A stretch of 64,000 bases of DNA from Halothiobacillus sp. (GCA_023255735.1 JAGDVP010000028.1:87428-151427); one strand, 5' to 3'. Positions 51,994 through 61,741 are shown, counted from the stretch's first letter. The notes: a model not told the origin generated them from the sequence alone. A program made the numbers and translations.

Positions 51994-52902
51994 TCAAGCG
52001 GCCGGAGTAAGATCACGGTGCCGGATGAGAAGCTCTGAAAATATCGGTTTTAAATCTAAAAAAAGATGCTCGACCATATAAACCGAGCGGTGTTTGCCCC
52101 CCGTGCAGCCAATCGAGCAGGTGACATAGCTGCGATCGGTTTTGACAAGTTCCGTCAGGGTGCTTTGAATAAAATCGTGTAAATGAGTGCGGGTTTGAAC
52201 GGTAATGGGGTGCGCTTCAAGGTAATGAGCTATCACCTCGGATTGGCCATTAAACCCACGCAAATCAGGCAACCAGTGCGGATTGGGTAAGTGGCGGATA
52301 TCAAATACAAAATCGCTATCGAGTGGAATGCCATTTTTAAAGCCAAATGATTGCAACAAAATAACCGGCCCTCTTGTGCCCGCCCCTAAAAGACGCTGGT
52401 GCAAATCTTCGCGGATTTGATGCACGGTCGTGTTGCTGGTATCAATCAGCAAATCGGCTTGCTGGCGCATGGCGGCGAGCATGTCGGCTTCTTGTTCAAT
52501 CGCTTGCAGTAAATTTTCATGCCGGTTTGATAGCGGGTGGCGTCGCCGTGTCTCGCTAAAGCGCGCCACAATGCGCGGTATGCTGGCCTCTAAATAAAGG
52601 CTTTGAATTTTAAGCTCAGGATACAGCCGCTTAAGCTCGGTAATTCGCTCGGGCAGCTCTGCCAAAGCCGCCTCCGATGAGCGCGCATCAATGCCGATGG
52701 CAATCGAGGGGGCTTTAATATGGCCTTGCTGATAGGTTTCGAGCAGGTTTGCTAAAAGCTCGGGCGGCAGGTTATCAATGCAATAAAATCCTGCATCTTC
52801 GAGTGCGGCCAGCGCCACGGATTTGCCCGAGCCAGATTGTCCGGTCACGATGAGCACCGATACGCTGGATTTGGGCACAGCGTTTACGTCGTGATTGTTC
52901 AA
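51994..52902 (-). CDS. rapZ: RNase adapter protein RapZ
   Basis: 302 residues. P-loop VTGQSGSGKSVALAALEDAG near residues 19-38, GIDARSSEAALAEL near 72-85, and the C-terminal GCTGGKHRSVYMVEHL near 266-281. In E. coli RapZ controls GlcN6P synthesis by delivering sRNA GlmZ to RNase E. Here it sits with ptsH, manX and hprK. Confidence 0.94.
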   Translation of the reverse strand: MNNHDVNAVPKSSVSVLIVTGQSGSGKSVALAALEDAGFYCIDNLPPELLANLLETYQQGHIKAPSIAIGIDARSSEAALAELPERITELKRLYPELKIQSLYLEASIPRIVARFSETRRRHPLSNRHENLLQAIEQEADMLAAMRQQADLLIDTSNTTVHQIREDLHQRLLGAGTRGPVILLQSFGFKNGIPLDSDFVFDIRHLPNPHWLPDLRGFNGQSEVIAHYLEAHPITVQTRTHLHDFIQSTLTELVKTDRSYVTCSIGCTGGKHRSVYMVEHLFLDLKPIFSELLIRHRDLTPAA

Positions 52903-53023
52903 ATGCGTACCTTGCGCGCAGGCGTGCGGATCATCATGCGGAAAATCATTGTTAAGCTCATAGCTCGCCTTGAATGTTTTGGGTTATCACGGTGCACTGA
53001 GTTGACCTCGGGTTGATCTTGGT

Positions 53024-53962
53024 TTAACGCACGTGCGCGCTGTTTGGTGGACTTGGCTGTGGAGTAGCCTCGCCCCCATGTTTAGCCAACTTTGAGCCCG
53101 TATGTCCTGAACGCTCAAGATTATGCTGGCGAACGACGGTTTCGACAAACACGGCGATGTTGCGCCCCGGCGCAATGGGCAAACGAAATAAGGGGATCGC
53201 TTGCGCACAAATGATGCTTTGGCCGCGCTCACCATGCAGGCGGGATTCTGCACTCAGGTTTTTATGATCGGCGGTATAGAGCTCAATCACGAGACGTAAA
53301 TTTTTTCGATATTTCAGGGCATTAGCGCCAAATAAATCACGAACGTTGATGATGCCCAAGCCACGCACTTCCAGTAAATCGCGGATATTTTCGGGGCAGT
53401 AGCCTTCAATGCCTTGCCGGCCTTGAATAAAATAAGGGGCATCATCAGCAATCAGCCGATGCCCGCGTGAGAGGAGCTCAAGCGCTAATTCGCTTTTACC
53501 AATACCCGAATGCCCGGTGATTAAAACCCCTGAGCCGGCCACTTCCATAAATACACCGTGCTGCCATGAGCATTTTTGCATTTGGCGGCAGGATTGAAGC
53601 CAAGCGCTCACGGTGGCCGTATCGTGCTCGGTGTAAAAAAACGTGGCCAATGGGGCGGGGTGCTGCAATAGCCAAGCGGCGGCTTCATCCGGCGGCATTT
53701 GCATCAAAATATATTGCCGGCGGGTGGGCGGGAGCGATTCTTGCCGCGTGGCCAGAGCCCTGCGTATGCGGGAGTCAATGAAGGCGATGGGCGCGGGGTC
53801 GAGCGGGTTGTAGGCGGCAAATGGCAGCGTGGTATCCCATAGGCTGCAATAAATCTCAAATTCCATCGGCGGCGAGAGCGCCAAATCCAGGGGGAATAAA
53901 TTGGGGGGGGCGGGGGATAACACAGTTGTGGCGCCCGCTGGGTTAATCGTCGGTGGTGGCAA
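53024..53962 (-). CDS. hprK: HPr kinase/phosphorylase HprK
   Basis: 312 residues. Walker A ITGHSGIGKSELALELLSRG near residues 150-169, catalytic His in CSWQHGVFMEVAG, and the signature EVRGLGIINVRDLFGANA. Phosphorylates HPr on Ser46 and reverses it. The C-terminal 45 residues are Pro/Gly-rich and variable. The start overlaps ptsN by 20 bp. Confidence 0.92.
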   Translation of the reverse strand: MPPPTINPAGATTVLSPAPPNLFPLDLALSPPMEFEIYCSLWDTTLPFAAYNPLDPAPIAFIDSRIRRALATRQESLPPTRRQYILMQMPPDEAAAWLLQHPAPLATFFYTEHDTATVSAWLQSCRQMQKCSWQHGVFMEVAGSGVLITGHSGIGKSELALELLSRGHRLIADDAPYFIQGRQGIEGYCPENIRDLLEVRGLGIINVRDLFGANALKYRKNLRLVIELYTADHKNLSAESRLHGERGQSIICAQAIPLFRLPIAPGRNIAVFVETVVRQHNLERSGHTGSKLAKHGGEATPQPSPPNSAHVR

Positions 53963-54422
53963 GTTCAGAGAGCCATTCGCGCATAAGCCCCCGAATGCGC
54001 TCGGGGCTTTGGGTGTTCATGATGGCGTCTCGGTCTTCATCGTTGCTTAAATGTTGCGCCAGCAAGCCGAGCATCTTCAAATGCGACTCGGGGCATTCTT
54101 CAGACACAATCAAGCCGATAATTAAACTAACCGGCTGGTTGTCGTCTGCGCCAAAATCGATGCCTTCGTTCAGCCGAATCACGGCACCGCGCGGGCGTAA
54201 AATGTCTTTATCTCGGCTGTGGGGTATTGCGATGCCCCGGCCGATGGCGGTGCAACCTAGCCGTTCGCGCTCAATTAAAAGCTCAAAAATATGGGTGGCA
54301 TGGGCGCCACCGAGCTGATCGTCGGCTAATAGCCCCGCCAGCACTTCCAGTGCCCGTTTACGACTTTGATAAACTTCATCAATCAAAATCCGATTTAACG
54401 GGAACAAATCATCGATATTCAT
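53943..54422 (-). CDS. ptsN: Nitrogen-regulatory EIIA protein PtsN
   Basis: 159 residues of the EIIA-fructose/Ntr fold. The phosphohistidine is in GIAIPHSRDKDILRPRGAV. It regulates potassium transport and other targets by phosphorylation state, from known PtsN. Downstream of hpf and rpoN, as in other Proteobacteria. Confidence 0.95.
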   Translation of the reverse strand: MNIDDLFPLNRILIDEVYQSRKRALEVLAGLLADDQLGGAHATHIFELLIERERLGCTAIGRGIAIPHSRDKDILRPRGAVIRLNEGIDFGADDNQPVSLIIGLIVSEECPESHLKMLGLLAQHLSNDEDRDAIMNTQSPERIRGLMREWLSELATTDD

Positions 54423-54578
54423 GCAACACCTTTGTGCGCCAAAATCAAATTAAGTGGGCGATACCTTGAGCGTTTCTTGGGCTAATGGGCGCGAGTGCCA
54501 GCATACGCCAACAAAACTATAGGGGCATCTCTTTGATTGAGTATGCCCCAATGTGCGCTTGAGCAAAGGGTTTGGATA

Positions 54579-54869
54579 TTACCGGTGATCGGTCATTTTC
54601 TCTTTGTGTTTCATAATTTGGCGATCGAGTTTATCAACCATCAGATCAACCGAGGCGTACATATCTTCAGATTCGGCATCGGCGTGGACATCATTGCCGC
54701 TCATGTGTAGGGTCGCTTCGGCTTTTTGCACCTTTTTTTCGACCGTTAACACAACATGGACATTAATCACCTTTTCAAAATGGCGTTTAAGCTTGCTGAA
54801 TTTGGTTTGAATATGATCTCTTAAGGCATCGGTAATATCGACATGGTGGCCGGTAATTTCGATTTGCAT
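54579..54869 (-). CDS. hpf: Ribosome hibernation promoting factor (short HPF/YhbH)
   Basis: 96 residues. MQIEITGHHVDITDALRDHI at the N-terminus; FEKVINVHVVLTVEKKVQ and DVHADAESEDMYASVDLMVD follow. Binds the 30S decoding site and promotes 100S dimers or dormancy. Between rpoN and ptsN, the canonical place. Confidence 0.95.
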   Translation of the reverse strand: MQIEITGHHVDITDALRDHIQTKFSKLKRHFEKVINVHVVLTVEKKVQKAEATLHMSGNDVHADAESEDMYASVDLMVDKLDRQIMKHKEKMTDHR

Positions 54870-54887
54870 ACGTGCTCCTTTGGCCTT

Positions 54888-56396
54888 TTAAATTAGGCGC
54901 TTGCGGTCAGTGGAAGAGGCAATGCCCATTGCCTCACGGTACTTGGCGATTGTTCGCCTTGCGACATCAATGCCTTGTTCGATCAATATGTCGGCAATTT
55001 TGGCATCCGACAAGGGTTTGCGTGGATTTTCTTCGCTCACCAATTTTTTTATCATGGCGCGAATGGCAGTGGCTGAACATTCGCCGCCATCGCTCGTGCC
55101 TACATGGCTTGAAAAAAAGTATTTGAATTCAAAGGTACCGCGTGGGGTCAGCATGTATTTTTGGGTGGTGACGCGGCTGACGGTCGATTCATGGAGTTCA
55201 AGCTCTTCGGCAATTTCTCGCAGCACCAACGGGCGCATCCCGGTTTCGCCCTGTTCAAAAAAAGCAGTTTGCCGAGCCACAATTGAGCGGGCGACATTGA
55301 GTAGGGTTTCGTTGCGGCTGCGCAAACTTTTAATAAACCAGCGGGCTTCTTGCAGATGGCTGCGAATGTAGCTTGCATCTTCACCGCGTGAGCTGCGGTT
55401 AATCATGCGGGCGTAGGTTTGGTTCACCCGCAATTTGGGTGCGATTTCAGGATTTAAATCCACTTGCCATTGACCCATGCGCAGGCTCACCAAGACATCG
55501 GGGATGAGGTAGTCGGCCGCGACGCTGCCCACGGCGGCGCCGGGTCTCGGGTTTAACCCTTGCAGCAGCAACAGAGCGCCTTCGAGCGTGGCTTGATCAA
55601 TCGATAATGTGCGTAAAACTTGCGCGTACTCGCGCTGGGCAATGGCTTCAATTAAATTGCGCTCGCAAATTTCTAGTGCGGTTTGCTTGTAGGGTGTGGC
55701 GTCCGGTTTTTGGCGTAATTGCAGGCTTAAACATTCATTTAAATCCCGCGCGCCAATGCCGATGGGGTCGAGCGATTGCACGAGGTGCAAGGCCGTATTC
55801 ACGTCTTCTAGGGCAATATCCGGCCAATCGGCTGCCAGCACGGTTTGAATTTCTTCGAGCGAGTCGGCAAGGTAGCCGGTGGGATCAATCGATTCAATAA
55901 TGGCTGTGGCAATGGCTGTATCGCGCGGGGTTAGGTGCGTTAAGTGGATTTGGCTTAAGAGATGATCGCGGAGTGATTCCACGCCATTTGAGGTGGTGGC
56001 GTAGGGGTCGTACTCATCGTGATTTTGTTCAGCGCCACTGAAGCTTGTACTGCCATCGGCTTCAAAATAATCTTCCCAGTGGGTGTCGAGCGCGAAGGGA
56101 TCATCGGGCGTGAGCTCATGATTGGGCTCAAGCAAGGCTTCGCCCGATTGCGCATTGGGATCGGCTTGAAGGGGGGTATCAAGACTTAAAGCGGTATCAC
56201 TGGTTTCGGCAAATGCCTCATCGCGATCGCCAAACTCTTCGGTTTCGACAATTTCGAGGAGGGGGTTTGTGTCTACCGCCTGCTGAATTTCTAGTGCGAG
56301 CTCAAGGGTTGACAGTTGCAATAGACGAATCGATTGCTGCAACTGTGGCGTCATCGCCAAATTTGTGCCAAAACGAAGCTCTAAACCCGCCTTCAT
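54888..56396 (-). CDS. rpoN: RNA polymerase sigma-54 factor RpoN
   Basis: 502 residues. The N-terminal activator-interacting region is glutamine/leucine-rich (MTPQLQQSIRLLQLSTLEL). An acidic region follows at about 60-130. The core-binding domain, the HTH ESTVSRVTTQKYMLTPRGTF and the RpoN box ARRTIAKYREAMGI near residue 483 complete it. Directs transcription from GG/GC promoters with bacterial enhancer-binding proteins. Confidence 0.96.
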   Translation of the reverse strand: MKAGLELRFGTNLAMTPQLQQSIRLLQLSTLELALEIQQAVDTNPLLEIVETEEFGDRDEAFAETSDTALSLDTPLQADPNAQSGEALLEPNHELTPDDPFALDTHWEDYFEADGSTSFSGAEQNHDEYDPYATTSNGVESLRDHLLSQIHLTHLTPRDTAIATAIIESIDPTGYLADSLEEIQTVLAADWPDIALEDVNTALHLVQSLDPIGIGARDLNECLSLQLRQKPDATPYKQTALEICERNLIEAIAQREYAQVLRTLSIDQATLEGALLLLQGLNPRPGAAVGSVAADYLIPDVLVSLRMGQWQVDLNPEIAPKLRVNQTYARMINRSSRGEDASYIRSHLQEARWFIKSLRSRNETLLNVARSIVARQTAFFEQGETGMRPLVLREIAEELELHESTVSRVTTQKYMLTPRGTFEFKYFFSSHVGTSDGGECSATAIRAMIKKLVSEENPRKPLSDAKIADILIEQGIDVARRTIAKYREAMGIASSTDRKRLI

Positions 56397-56551
56397 AACC
56401 CGAGCCGATCATAAGAATAGAGAGGCGCCACCCAAGAACCGCAGAAAATGCGGCTGGTGTGACGGGGGCAAAATTGGAGTGTCATCAACATGCCATAAAG
56501 TTTAACTGAAATTTGCGTTGCACGACCAGTCGATTGCAGTGCACCTAAGGT

Positions 56552-57295
56552 TTAGAGGGTGAAATGTTCACCTAGGTACACCGCGCGCACTTGCGGGTTA
56601 TCTAAAATCGCTTGGGGGCTGCCTTCGGCTAAAATTTTGCCATCGGAGACAATGTAGGCGCGCTCGCACACACTTAAGGTTTCGCGCACGTTGTGATCGG
56701 TAATCAGCACCGCGATGCCCCGCGCACTCAGATGTTGAATAATGCGTTGAATATCAATCACGGAGATGGGGTCAACCCCAGCAAAAGGCTCATCGAGTAA
56801 AATCACCTTGGGGTCGGCGGCCAGTGCTCGGGCAATTTCAACGCGCCGCCGCTCGCCCCCCGAGAGCGCTTGCCCTAGGGTTTTGCGAATGGATCTTATA
56901 TGCAGATCTTCTAATAACGACTCCAGCGCTTGCTCGCGCGCTTTCCGCGATAAATCGCGGCGCAATTCCAGCACGCCGAGGATATTGTGCTCCACGCTGA
57001 GTTTGCGAAATACGGAAGCCTCTTGCGGTAAATAGCCCAAACCCAATTGCGCCCGCTGGTTGACGGGCATGAGGGTTATATCTATGCCATTGAGCCAGAT
57101 TTGCCCCTGATCGGCGGCAACTAGGCCTACGATCATATAAAAACTGGTTGTTTTCCCCGCGCCATTGGGGCCGAGCAGCCCAACAATTTCGCCGGCATGC
57201 ACCTCAAGCGATACGCCTTGAACCACGACCCTTGCGCCATAGTGCTTTACGAGGGATTCGGCTTGCAGGAGCGCTGCAGGGGGCTTGATGCTCAT
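56552..57295 (-). CDS. lptB: LptB, ATPase of the LPS export transporter
   Basis: 247 residues. Walker [19 protein letters not shown] near residues 38-55, signature [16 protein letters not shown] near 143-158, and Walker [17 protein letters not shown] near 164-179. Powers LPS extraction by LptFG. ATG overlaps the lptA stop (ATGA). Confidence 0.96.
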   Translation of the reverse strand: MSIKPPAALLQAESLVKHYGARVVVQGVSLEVHAGEIVGLLGPNGAGKTTSFYMIVGLVAADQGQIWLNGIDITLMPVNQRAQLGLGYLPQEASVFRKLSVEHNILGVLELRRDLSRKAREQALESLLEDLHIRSIRKTLGQALSGGERRRVEIARALAADPKVILLDEPFAGVDPISVIDIQRIIQHLSARGIAVLITDHNVRETLSVCERAYIVSDGKILAEGSPQAILDNPQVRAVYLGEHFTL

Positions 57296-57924
57296 GGCTG
57301 TGTAGGTTTTGGCGCGGAGGTCGGTTTTTCTGGGCTTAGGCTCGGGGTGTCGCTGCCGCTTTGTGTGGTGCTGGGTGTACTGTTTGGCTCGGCACTTTTG
57401 GTTTGATCTTTGTTGCGCGGCTGGATCACGACATGCACGCGCTCACCGCCCGCTTTACCCCCCGCCTGAACCACTTCTGCCTTCATATCGTAGGTAATTT
57501 GTTGTGAATCGAGGGTGTCGCCTTGGCGAAAAAGATGGGCGTTGCCGGTCAGAATCACTTTTTGCTCAGTGGCCAGATAGTTGGCATTGTTGGCATCGCC
57601 TTTAACCAATAAGCCTTTATCATCAAGCTCTTGAAAGGTAGCTGGGCTGCCTTCCAATACGGCGCGAATCAGTTGGCCGTCTTTAACATACAGCGTGGCT
57701 TTGCTCCCCGTGGCGTGCAAGCTGCCTTGGTTAATAATGACATTGCCGGTGTAGATACTGGTGCCGTTTTTATAATCGGTGACTTTTTCATTGGCGGCGA
57801 CATCAATCGGCTGGGTGCGATCGGCTTTGCTTGCCCATGCCGCAGGCATAAGCAGCCAAATGCTGGTGCCGAGAAATAATAATGCGCCAAAGCGCGTGGG
57901 CAATCGGAGGGGGCGGTGTGACAT
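57292..57924 (-). CDS. lptA: LptA, periplasmic LPS bridge protein
   Basis: 210 residues. Signal peptide ([16 protein letters not shown]) then the OstA jellyroll domain: [40 protein letters not shown] and [21 protein letters not shown] Ser/Thr/Pro-rich tail of about 40 residues is longer than usual. Start overlaps the lptC stop (TAATG). Confidence 0.94.
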   Translation of the reverse strand: MSHRPLRLPTRFGALLFLGTSIWLLMPAAWASKADRTQPIDVAANEKVTDYKNGTSIYTGNVIINQGSLHATGSKATLYVKDGQLIRAVLEGSPATFQELDDKGLLVKGDANNANYLATEQKVILTGNAHLFRQGDTLDSQQITYDMKAEVVQAGGKAGGERVHVVIQPRNKDQTKSAEPNSTPSTTQSGSDTPSLSPEKPTSAPKPTQP

Positions 57925-58598
57925 TAAGGTTGCGCTCCTGCAGGGAGATTGGCGTTCGTGCGGATGCCGGGGTTTTGATTTGAGCCGTGTTCAATTTTGG
58001 GCTGATTATACTGGTCGCGAACCGAGTCTTGCTTAAATAGATTGGCGGCGTAATTCAGGCTAAAACCGGTTGAATCGCTGGTCCAAAGCGGCTGATTTTT
58101 GCGATCCAGTTCGGCAAAATGGGTAGGGTCTTGGCTTAACGCCATCTGTTGCTTAGGTTTTAGGGTTAAAGCGGCTGTGGTAAATTTGATCGCACCTTGC
58201 ATCCCGCCCTTCGCTTTGCTGTTGAAGGCGGCGCGACTGCCTTCGACCCCGCCTTCGAGCAGCACCTCGCTTAATGGTTCATTGGCTGTGCCCGTGGGGG
58301 CGGTCAGTCGCCAGGGCGGTGTGTCGGCATCGCGGGCTTGCATTAAAAAATCTGGGCTGCGAATTTGATAGCCCTGATCGGAAGTTAGGTGCGTTAAGGT
58401 GCTGCCGGTGAGTGTCCAAGCCAATGCACCCGCTGGATTAAATGCCCGGGCGGTGAAATCCGTAAACCGTTGATCGAACGGCGCGGGCGGCAGGTTTTGT
58501 GCGGGGGGTTGCACGGATACGTTTTTCCAAATCAAGCCGCCCAGCACGGCGAATAATAGTGCGGTAATTCCCCATTGGCTTAAGGCGTTGATCGGCAT
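57924..58598 (-). CDS. lptC: LptC, inner-membrane anchored LPS transport protein
   Basis: 224 residues. One N-terminal transmembrane segment (GITALLFAVLGGLIW, about residues 9-23), then the LptC fold. Conserved sequence is weak, but position (kdsC-lptC-lptA-lptB) and topology fit. Residues 190-224 form an Asn/Pro-rich tail. Confidence 0.9.
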   Translation of the reverse strand: MPINALSQWGITALLFAVLGGLIWKNVSVQPPAQNLPPAPFDQRFTDFTARAFNPAGALAWTLTGSTLTHLTSDQGYQIRSPDFLMQARDADTPPWRLTAPTGTANEPLSEVLLEGGVEGSRAAFNSKAKGGMQGAIKFTTAALTLKPKQQMALSQDPTHFAELDRKNQPLWTSDSTGFSLNYAANLFKQDSVRDQYNQPKIEHGSNQNPGIRTNANLPAGAQP

Positions 58599-58604
58599 AG
58601 GGTG

Positions 58605-59132
58605 CTACTGGTAATCGGCCAGTACGAGCGGCCAAGCATCGCGGGCATTAATGATAAGATCAATCAGTTCACGCACGGCACCATGGCCGCCGGGTAAGCG
58701 GGTTACCCAGTTTACCCGGGCGCGAATGAGGGCAGGCGCATCGGCGACAGTAACGCTTAAACCCGCGCGGTTCAGCATGGGTAAGTCAATGACATCATCG
58801 CCCATCACGGCGCATTCTTGCAGGCTGATGCCGAGCGTTTGGATAAGTGTTTCTAGGGCGGCGCCTTTGTCTTTTACCCCAATTAAGCAATGGGTGATGC
58901 CGAGGTTCTCCGCGCGATGCCGCAGGGCAGGCGAAGCTCGCCCCGAAATGATGGCGACTTCAATCCCAATTTTTTGTGCCATTTTGATGCCGTGGCCATC
59001 ACGGGAATGAAATATTTTGTGCTCCTCACCCTGTTCGGTGAAGTGCAGCCGGCCATCGGTGAGAACGCCGTCCACATCAAGAACCAGGGCGCGCACTTGG
59101 GTTAAACGGGTTAGTAAATCGGGTGTGTTCAT
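58605..59132 (-). CDS. kdsC: 3-deoxy-D-manno-octulosonate 8-phosphate phosphatase KdsC
   Basis: 175 residues, HAD superfamily type without cap. LVLDVDGVLTDGRLHFTEQG near residues 14-33 contains the catalytic DxD. Then FHSRDGHGIKMAQKIGIEVA, ISGRASPALRHRAENLGI and CAVMGDDVIDLPMLNRAG. Makes Kdo for LPS. Start ATG 59132; a TTG start at 59156 is possible but lacks SD. Confidence 0.95.
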   Translation of the reverse strand: MNTPDLLTRLTQVRALVLDVDGVLTDGRLHFTEQGEEHKIFHSRDGHGIKMAQKIGIEVAIISGRASPALRHRAENLGITHCLIGVKDKGAALETLIQTLGISLQECAVMGDDVIDLPMLNRAGLSVTVADAPALIRARVNWVTRLPGGHGAVRELIDLIINARDAWPLVLADYQ

Positions 59133-59161
59133 TACGTTATTCGTTAAATTGAGCAAAAGCG

Positions 59162-60133
59162 CTAGACAAGGCCGGCGCGTAATAAATCGTGCATATTTAA
59201 TGCGCCCACAATGTGGTTATCAGAATCAATAACAATTAAGCCATTGATTTTATTATGCTCCATCAGGGTTAAGGCTTCTGCAGCCAGCATATCTGGTGTG
59301 CAGGTGCGCGGGTTTCTAATCATAACGCGTTCAATGTGTTGATTCAGATCATAATCTTCTTGATCTAAAATCCGCCGTAAATCGCCATCAGTAAACAAGC
59401 CCAGTAAATGCTGATCTTCATCCACCACGGCGGTCATGCCCAAACCGCCCGAGGAAATCACAATTAAGGTTTGTTTAATGGTTTGGTGGTAGCGCACCAT
59501 CGGGATGCGATCGCCTACATGCATCACATCACGCACCCGCAATAATAAGCGTCGCCCCAAAGTGCCGCCGGGATGCGATAACGCAAAATCTTCAGGTTGA
59601 AACGCCCGGGCATCCAGCAGGGCAACCGCCAAGGCATCCCCCATGACCAGGGCGGCTGTCGTGCTGGCGGTCGGCGCGAGGTTCAGCGGGCAGGCCTCCC
59701 GCTCGACGGCAACATTTAAATGGGCATCAGCCGATAGCGCTAAAGTCGATTGCGGCCGGCCGGTTAGGGCGATAAGTGGCGATCCCAATCGTTTGATAAT
59801 GGGCACAATAGCGAGGATTTCAGCGGTTTCCCCTGAGTTGGATAAGGCGATGACCACATCTTTGCGGGTAATCATGCCTAAATCGCCGTGGCTGGCCTCC
59901 CCGGGATGCACAAAAAAAGCCGGGGTGCCGGTGCTCGCTAAGGTGGCCGCAATTTTGCCGCCGATATGTCCGGATTTGCCCATACCGGTGACGATGACTC
60001 GGCCATCACAGCGCAAAATTAGCTCGCAGGCGGTGATGAATGCGCCATCAAGGCGGCTGCTTAACGCCTGGCAGGCTTGCGTCTCGATCTCGATGACTTG
60101 TTTTGCCATGCTTAAGAGATTATTAGGATTCAT
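59162..60133 (-). CDS. kdsD: Arabinose-5-phosphate isomerase KdsD
   Basis: 323 residues. SIS domain at about 35-170 (GRVIVTGMGKSGHIGGKIAA, then TPAFFVHPGEASHGDLGMIT and VVIALSNSGETAEIL) and two CBS domains at about 205-320 (MHVGDRIPMVRYHQTI; VMIRNPRTCTPDMLAAEALT). Converts ribulose-5-P to arabinose-5-P for Kdo synthesis. First gene of the minus-strand kds-lpt-rpoN block. Confidence 0.96.
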   Translation of the reverse strand: MNPNNLLSMAKQVIEIETQACQALSSRLDGAFITACELILRCDGRVIVTGMGKSGHIGGKIAATLASTGTPAFFVHPGEASHGDLGMITRKDVVIALSNSGETAEILAIVPIIKRLGSPLIALTGRPQSTLALSADAHLNVAVEREACPLNLAPTASTTAALVMGDALAVALLDARAFQPEDFALSHPGGTLGRRLLLRVRDVMHVGDRIPMVRYHQTIKQTLIVISSGGLGMTAVVDEDQHLLGLFTDGDLRRILDQEDYDLNQHIERVMIRNPRTCTPDMLAAEALTLMEHNKINGLIVIDSDNHIVGALNMHDLLRAGLV

Positions 60134-60352
60134 AGATATTCGTTATGATGTCGCGTTCAAACGGCTGCAAAGTATAGCAGGCAGCGCCCTGAAGAAAGAC
60201 GCTGCGTTTGCTAATCTTAAAAGAAGACACGCTGCGCGGCTTGATTTGATAGCGTGCTTATTATTTTTAACTGCTATCATCGGCTAAAAATAAACCGGCG
60301 TGAATTGCTGTCGCATTGTTTTAGTTCGAGTGACCTTGTGGGGGTTTAGTTT
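60134..60352. promoter_or_regulatory. Divergent promoter region between kdsD and the SUMF1-like gene
   Basis: 219 bp with no gene. A direct repeat with small indel (AGAAAGACGCTGCG near 60193 and AGAAGACACGCTGCG near 60222) is visible. Should hold promoters for both directions, but none is well defined. Confidence 0.4.
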
Positions 60353-61210
60353 GTGAGCTTGGCCGTGATGAATGTCAGTCGGGATGAACGCGAGAATGCC
60401 GCGCTGCGTCAAAAGCAGGCCGCTGCCGCTTTAAACCAGGAAGTGTTGTTTTGCGATTATCTTAAAGATGGTAGCCCGGCGCCGGCTTTGGCCTTTATTC
60501 CGGCCGGGCAGTGCATTATGGGCGCAAAGTCATCGGAATATCAGGCGCAATCCTGTGAAATGCCGCAGCATGAGGTGACTTTTTCGCGTGCTTTTGCCTT
60601 AACCCAAGGCACGATTCGCCGACGCGAATACAACCAGTTTTTAATCGCCACGGGGCATAAACGCCCCCGTCCTTATTCTTGGACAGACGAGGAGTTTCCG
60701 GTCTTTAACGTATCCATTAAAGATGCGATGGCTTATGCCGCTTGGTTGTCTTTGGAAACGCAGCAGCATTATCGTCTGCCCACGGAGGCGGAATGGGAAT
60801 ATGCCGCGCGCGCCGATACGCAAACAATGTTTTATTTTGGCGATAAAATCCGCCGCGAAGAAGTGAATTGTTCTGGCGGCTTGCATTGCACGCGCGGATT
60901 ATTTATTTGTGGCATTGGCCGCCCTGTTCGAGTGGGCGCTTTGCCCCCTAACGCGTGGGGCTTGTGTGAAATGCATGGCAACATGCAGGAGTTCACCCTC
61001 GATCATTGGCGCGATAGTTACCGCTCAACCCCGCGTTCGGGCGATAACCCATTTAAAAGCCCAGATAGTCGGCATCGGCATTTTCATGTGGTGCGCGGAG
61101 GCTCTTGGTTTGATGGCCCCGGCGCCTGCCGCAGCGCATCTCGCGCCATGCGCCATGAGCATGAAATTGACCTTAATTTGGGCTTTCGGCTGTTGCGTGA
61201 ATTAACTTAA
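60353..61210 (+). CDS. SUMF1/formylglycine-generating-enzyme-fold protein, not a true FGE
   Basis: 285 residues. The SUMF1 fold covers about residues 40-285: FIPAGQCIMGAKSSEYQAQS, then YRLPTEAEWEYAARADT, GNMQEFTLDHWRDSY and HVVRGGSWFDGPGACRSASR. In true FGEs the region after RGGS has two copper-binding cysteines; here it reads WFDGPGAC, so the pair is missing and sulfatase activation is unlikely. Similar proteins include modifying or binding proteins of other pathways. GTG 60353 has a G-rich stretch upstream; ATG 60368 is possible. The stop abuts the next gene. Confidence 0.82.
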   Translation: MSLAVMNVSRDERENAALRQKQAAAALNQEVLFCDYLKDGSPAPALAFIPAGQCIMGAKSSEYQAQSCEMPQHEVTFSRAFALTQGTIRRREYNQFLIATGHKRPRPYSWTDEEFPVFNVSIKDAMAYAAWLSLETQQHYRLPTEAEWEYAARADTQTMFYFGDKIRREEVNCSGGLHCTRGLFICGIGRPVRVGALPPNAWGLCEMHGNMQEFTLDHWRDSYRSTPRSGDNPFKSPDSRHRHFHVVRGGSWFDGPGACRSASRAMRHEHEIDLNLGFRLLRELT

Positions 61211-61726
61211 ATGACATTAATCCCACCCGCCGGTCTCGACATTAAAATAGGCTTGCACCAGCGCTTGGTGCCCTCTTTGTTGCAGGATTTTTACCCTGAA
61301 GGCTTGCCGGAAGATTGGCGAGCCAATTATTTAGTATTGCTCACTCAGGCGATTTGGGTGGGTGCGGATGACCCCGATTTAGACGATGTGCTTGAAGCAA
61401 TTGCTAGGGCACCAAAGCCTGTACGCACGGTTTGGGCGGGCGACGGGGATTCTGCCGTGTTGCAAAATTGGCAGCATGCGAATCCTGATTTAAGCGTGAT
61501 TGTGTTGCCGCCCGGTGCGTTAATCTGGTCGCCAGGCAGCGATGTGGTGGGCGCGCGCGTAGGGTTGATTCCCGCCTGCGCGGAACCTTTGACACTGCGC
61601 ACGTGGTTTGAAGCGTTTGCGGCGCAAGCCCCGCATGAGTCATGCGCCTTATTTATCGCAGGCAATCCGCCCTCGGTTGCGACGTTAAATCGGGCGCAAA
61701 CGCTGCTAGAACTCTTGGGGTGGTAA
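61211..61726 (+). CDS. Hypothetical protein; N-terminus recalls DUF72
   Basis: 171 residues, start directly after the SUMF1-like stop, so co-expressed. The stretch LLQDFYPEGLPEDWRANYLV looks like the start of DUF72 TIM-barrel proteins (FYP-LP-DWR-YY), but the rest (IVLPPGALIWSPGSDVVGAR; CALFIAGNPPSVATLNRAQ) does not continue as one and the length is about 60% of that family. No transmembrane segments. Function unknown. Confidence 0.72.
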   Translation: MTLIPPAGLDIKIGLHQRLVPSLLQDFYPEGLPEDWRANYLVLLTQAIWVGADDPDLDDVLEAIARAPKPVRTVWAGDGDSAVLQNWQHANPDLSVIVLPPGALIWSPGSDVVGARVGLIPACAEPLTLRTWFEAFAAQAPHESCALFIAGNPPSVATLNRAQTLLELLGW

Positions 61727-61741
61727 GGCTGTGTTAATTCA

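Noticed and set aside
60353-61210. Formylglycine-generating enzyme (sulfatase activator)
   Set aside because: The two catalytic cysteines after RGGS are missing and no sulfatase gene is in the window.
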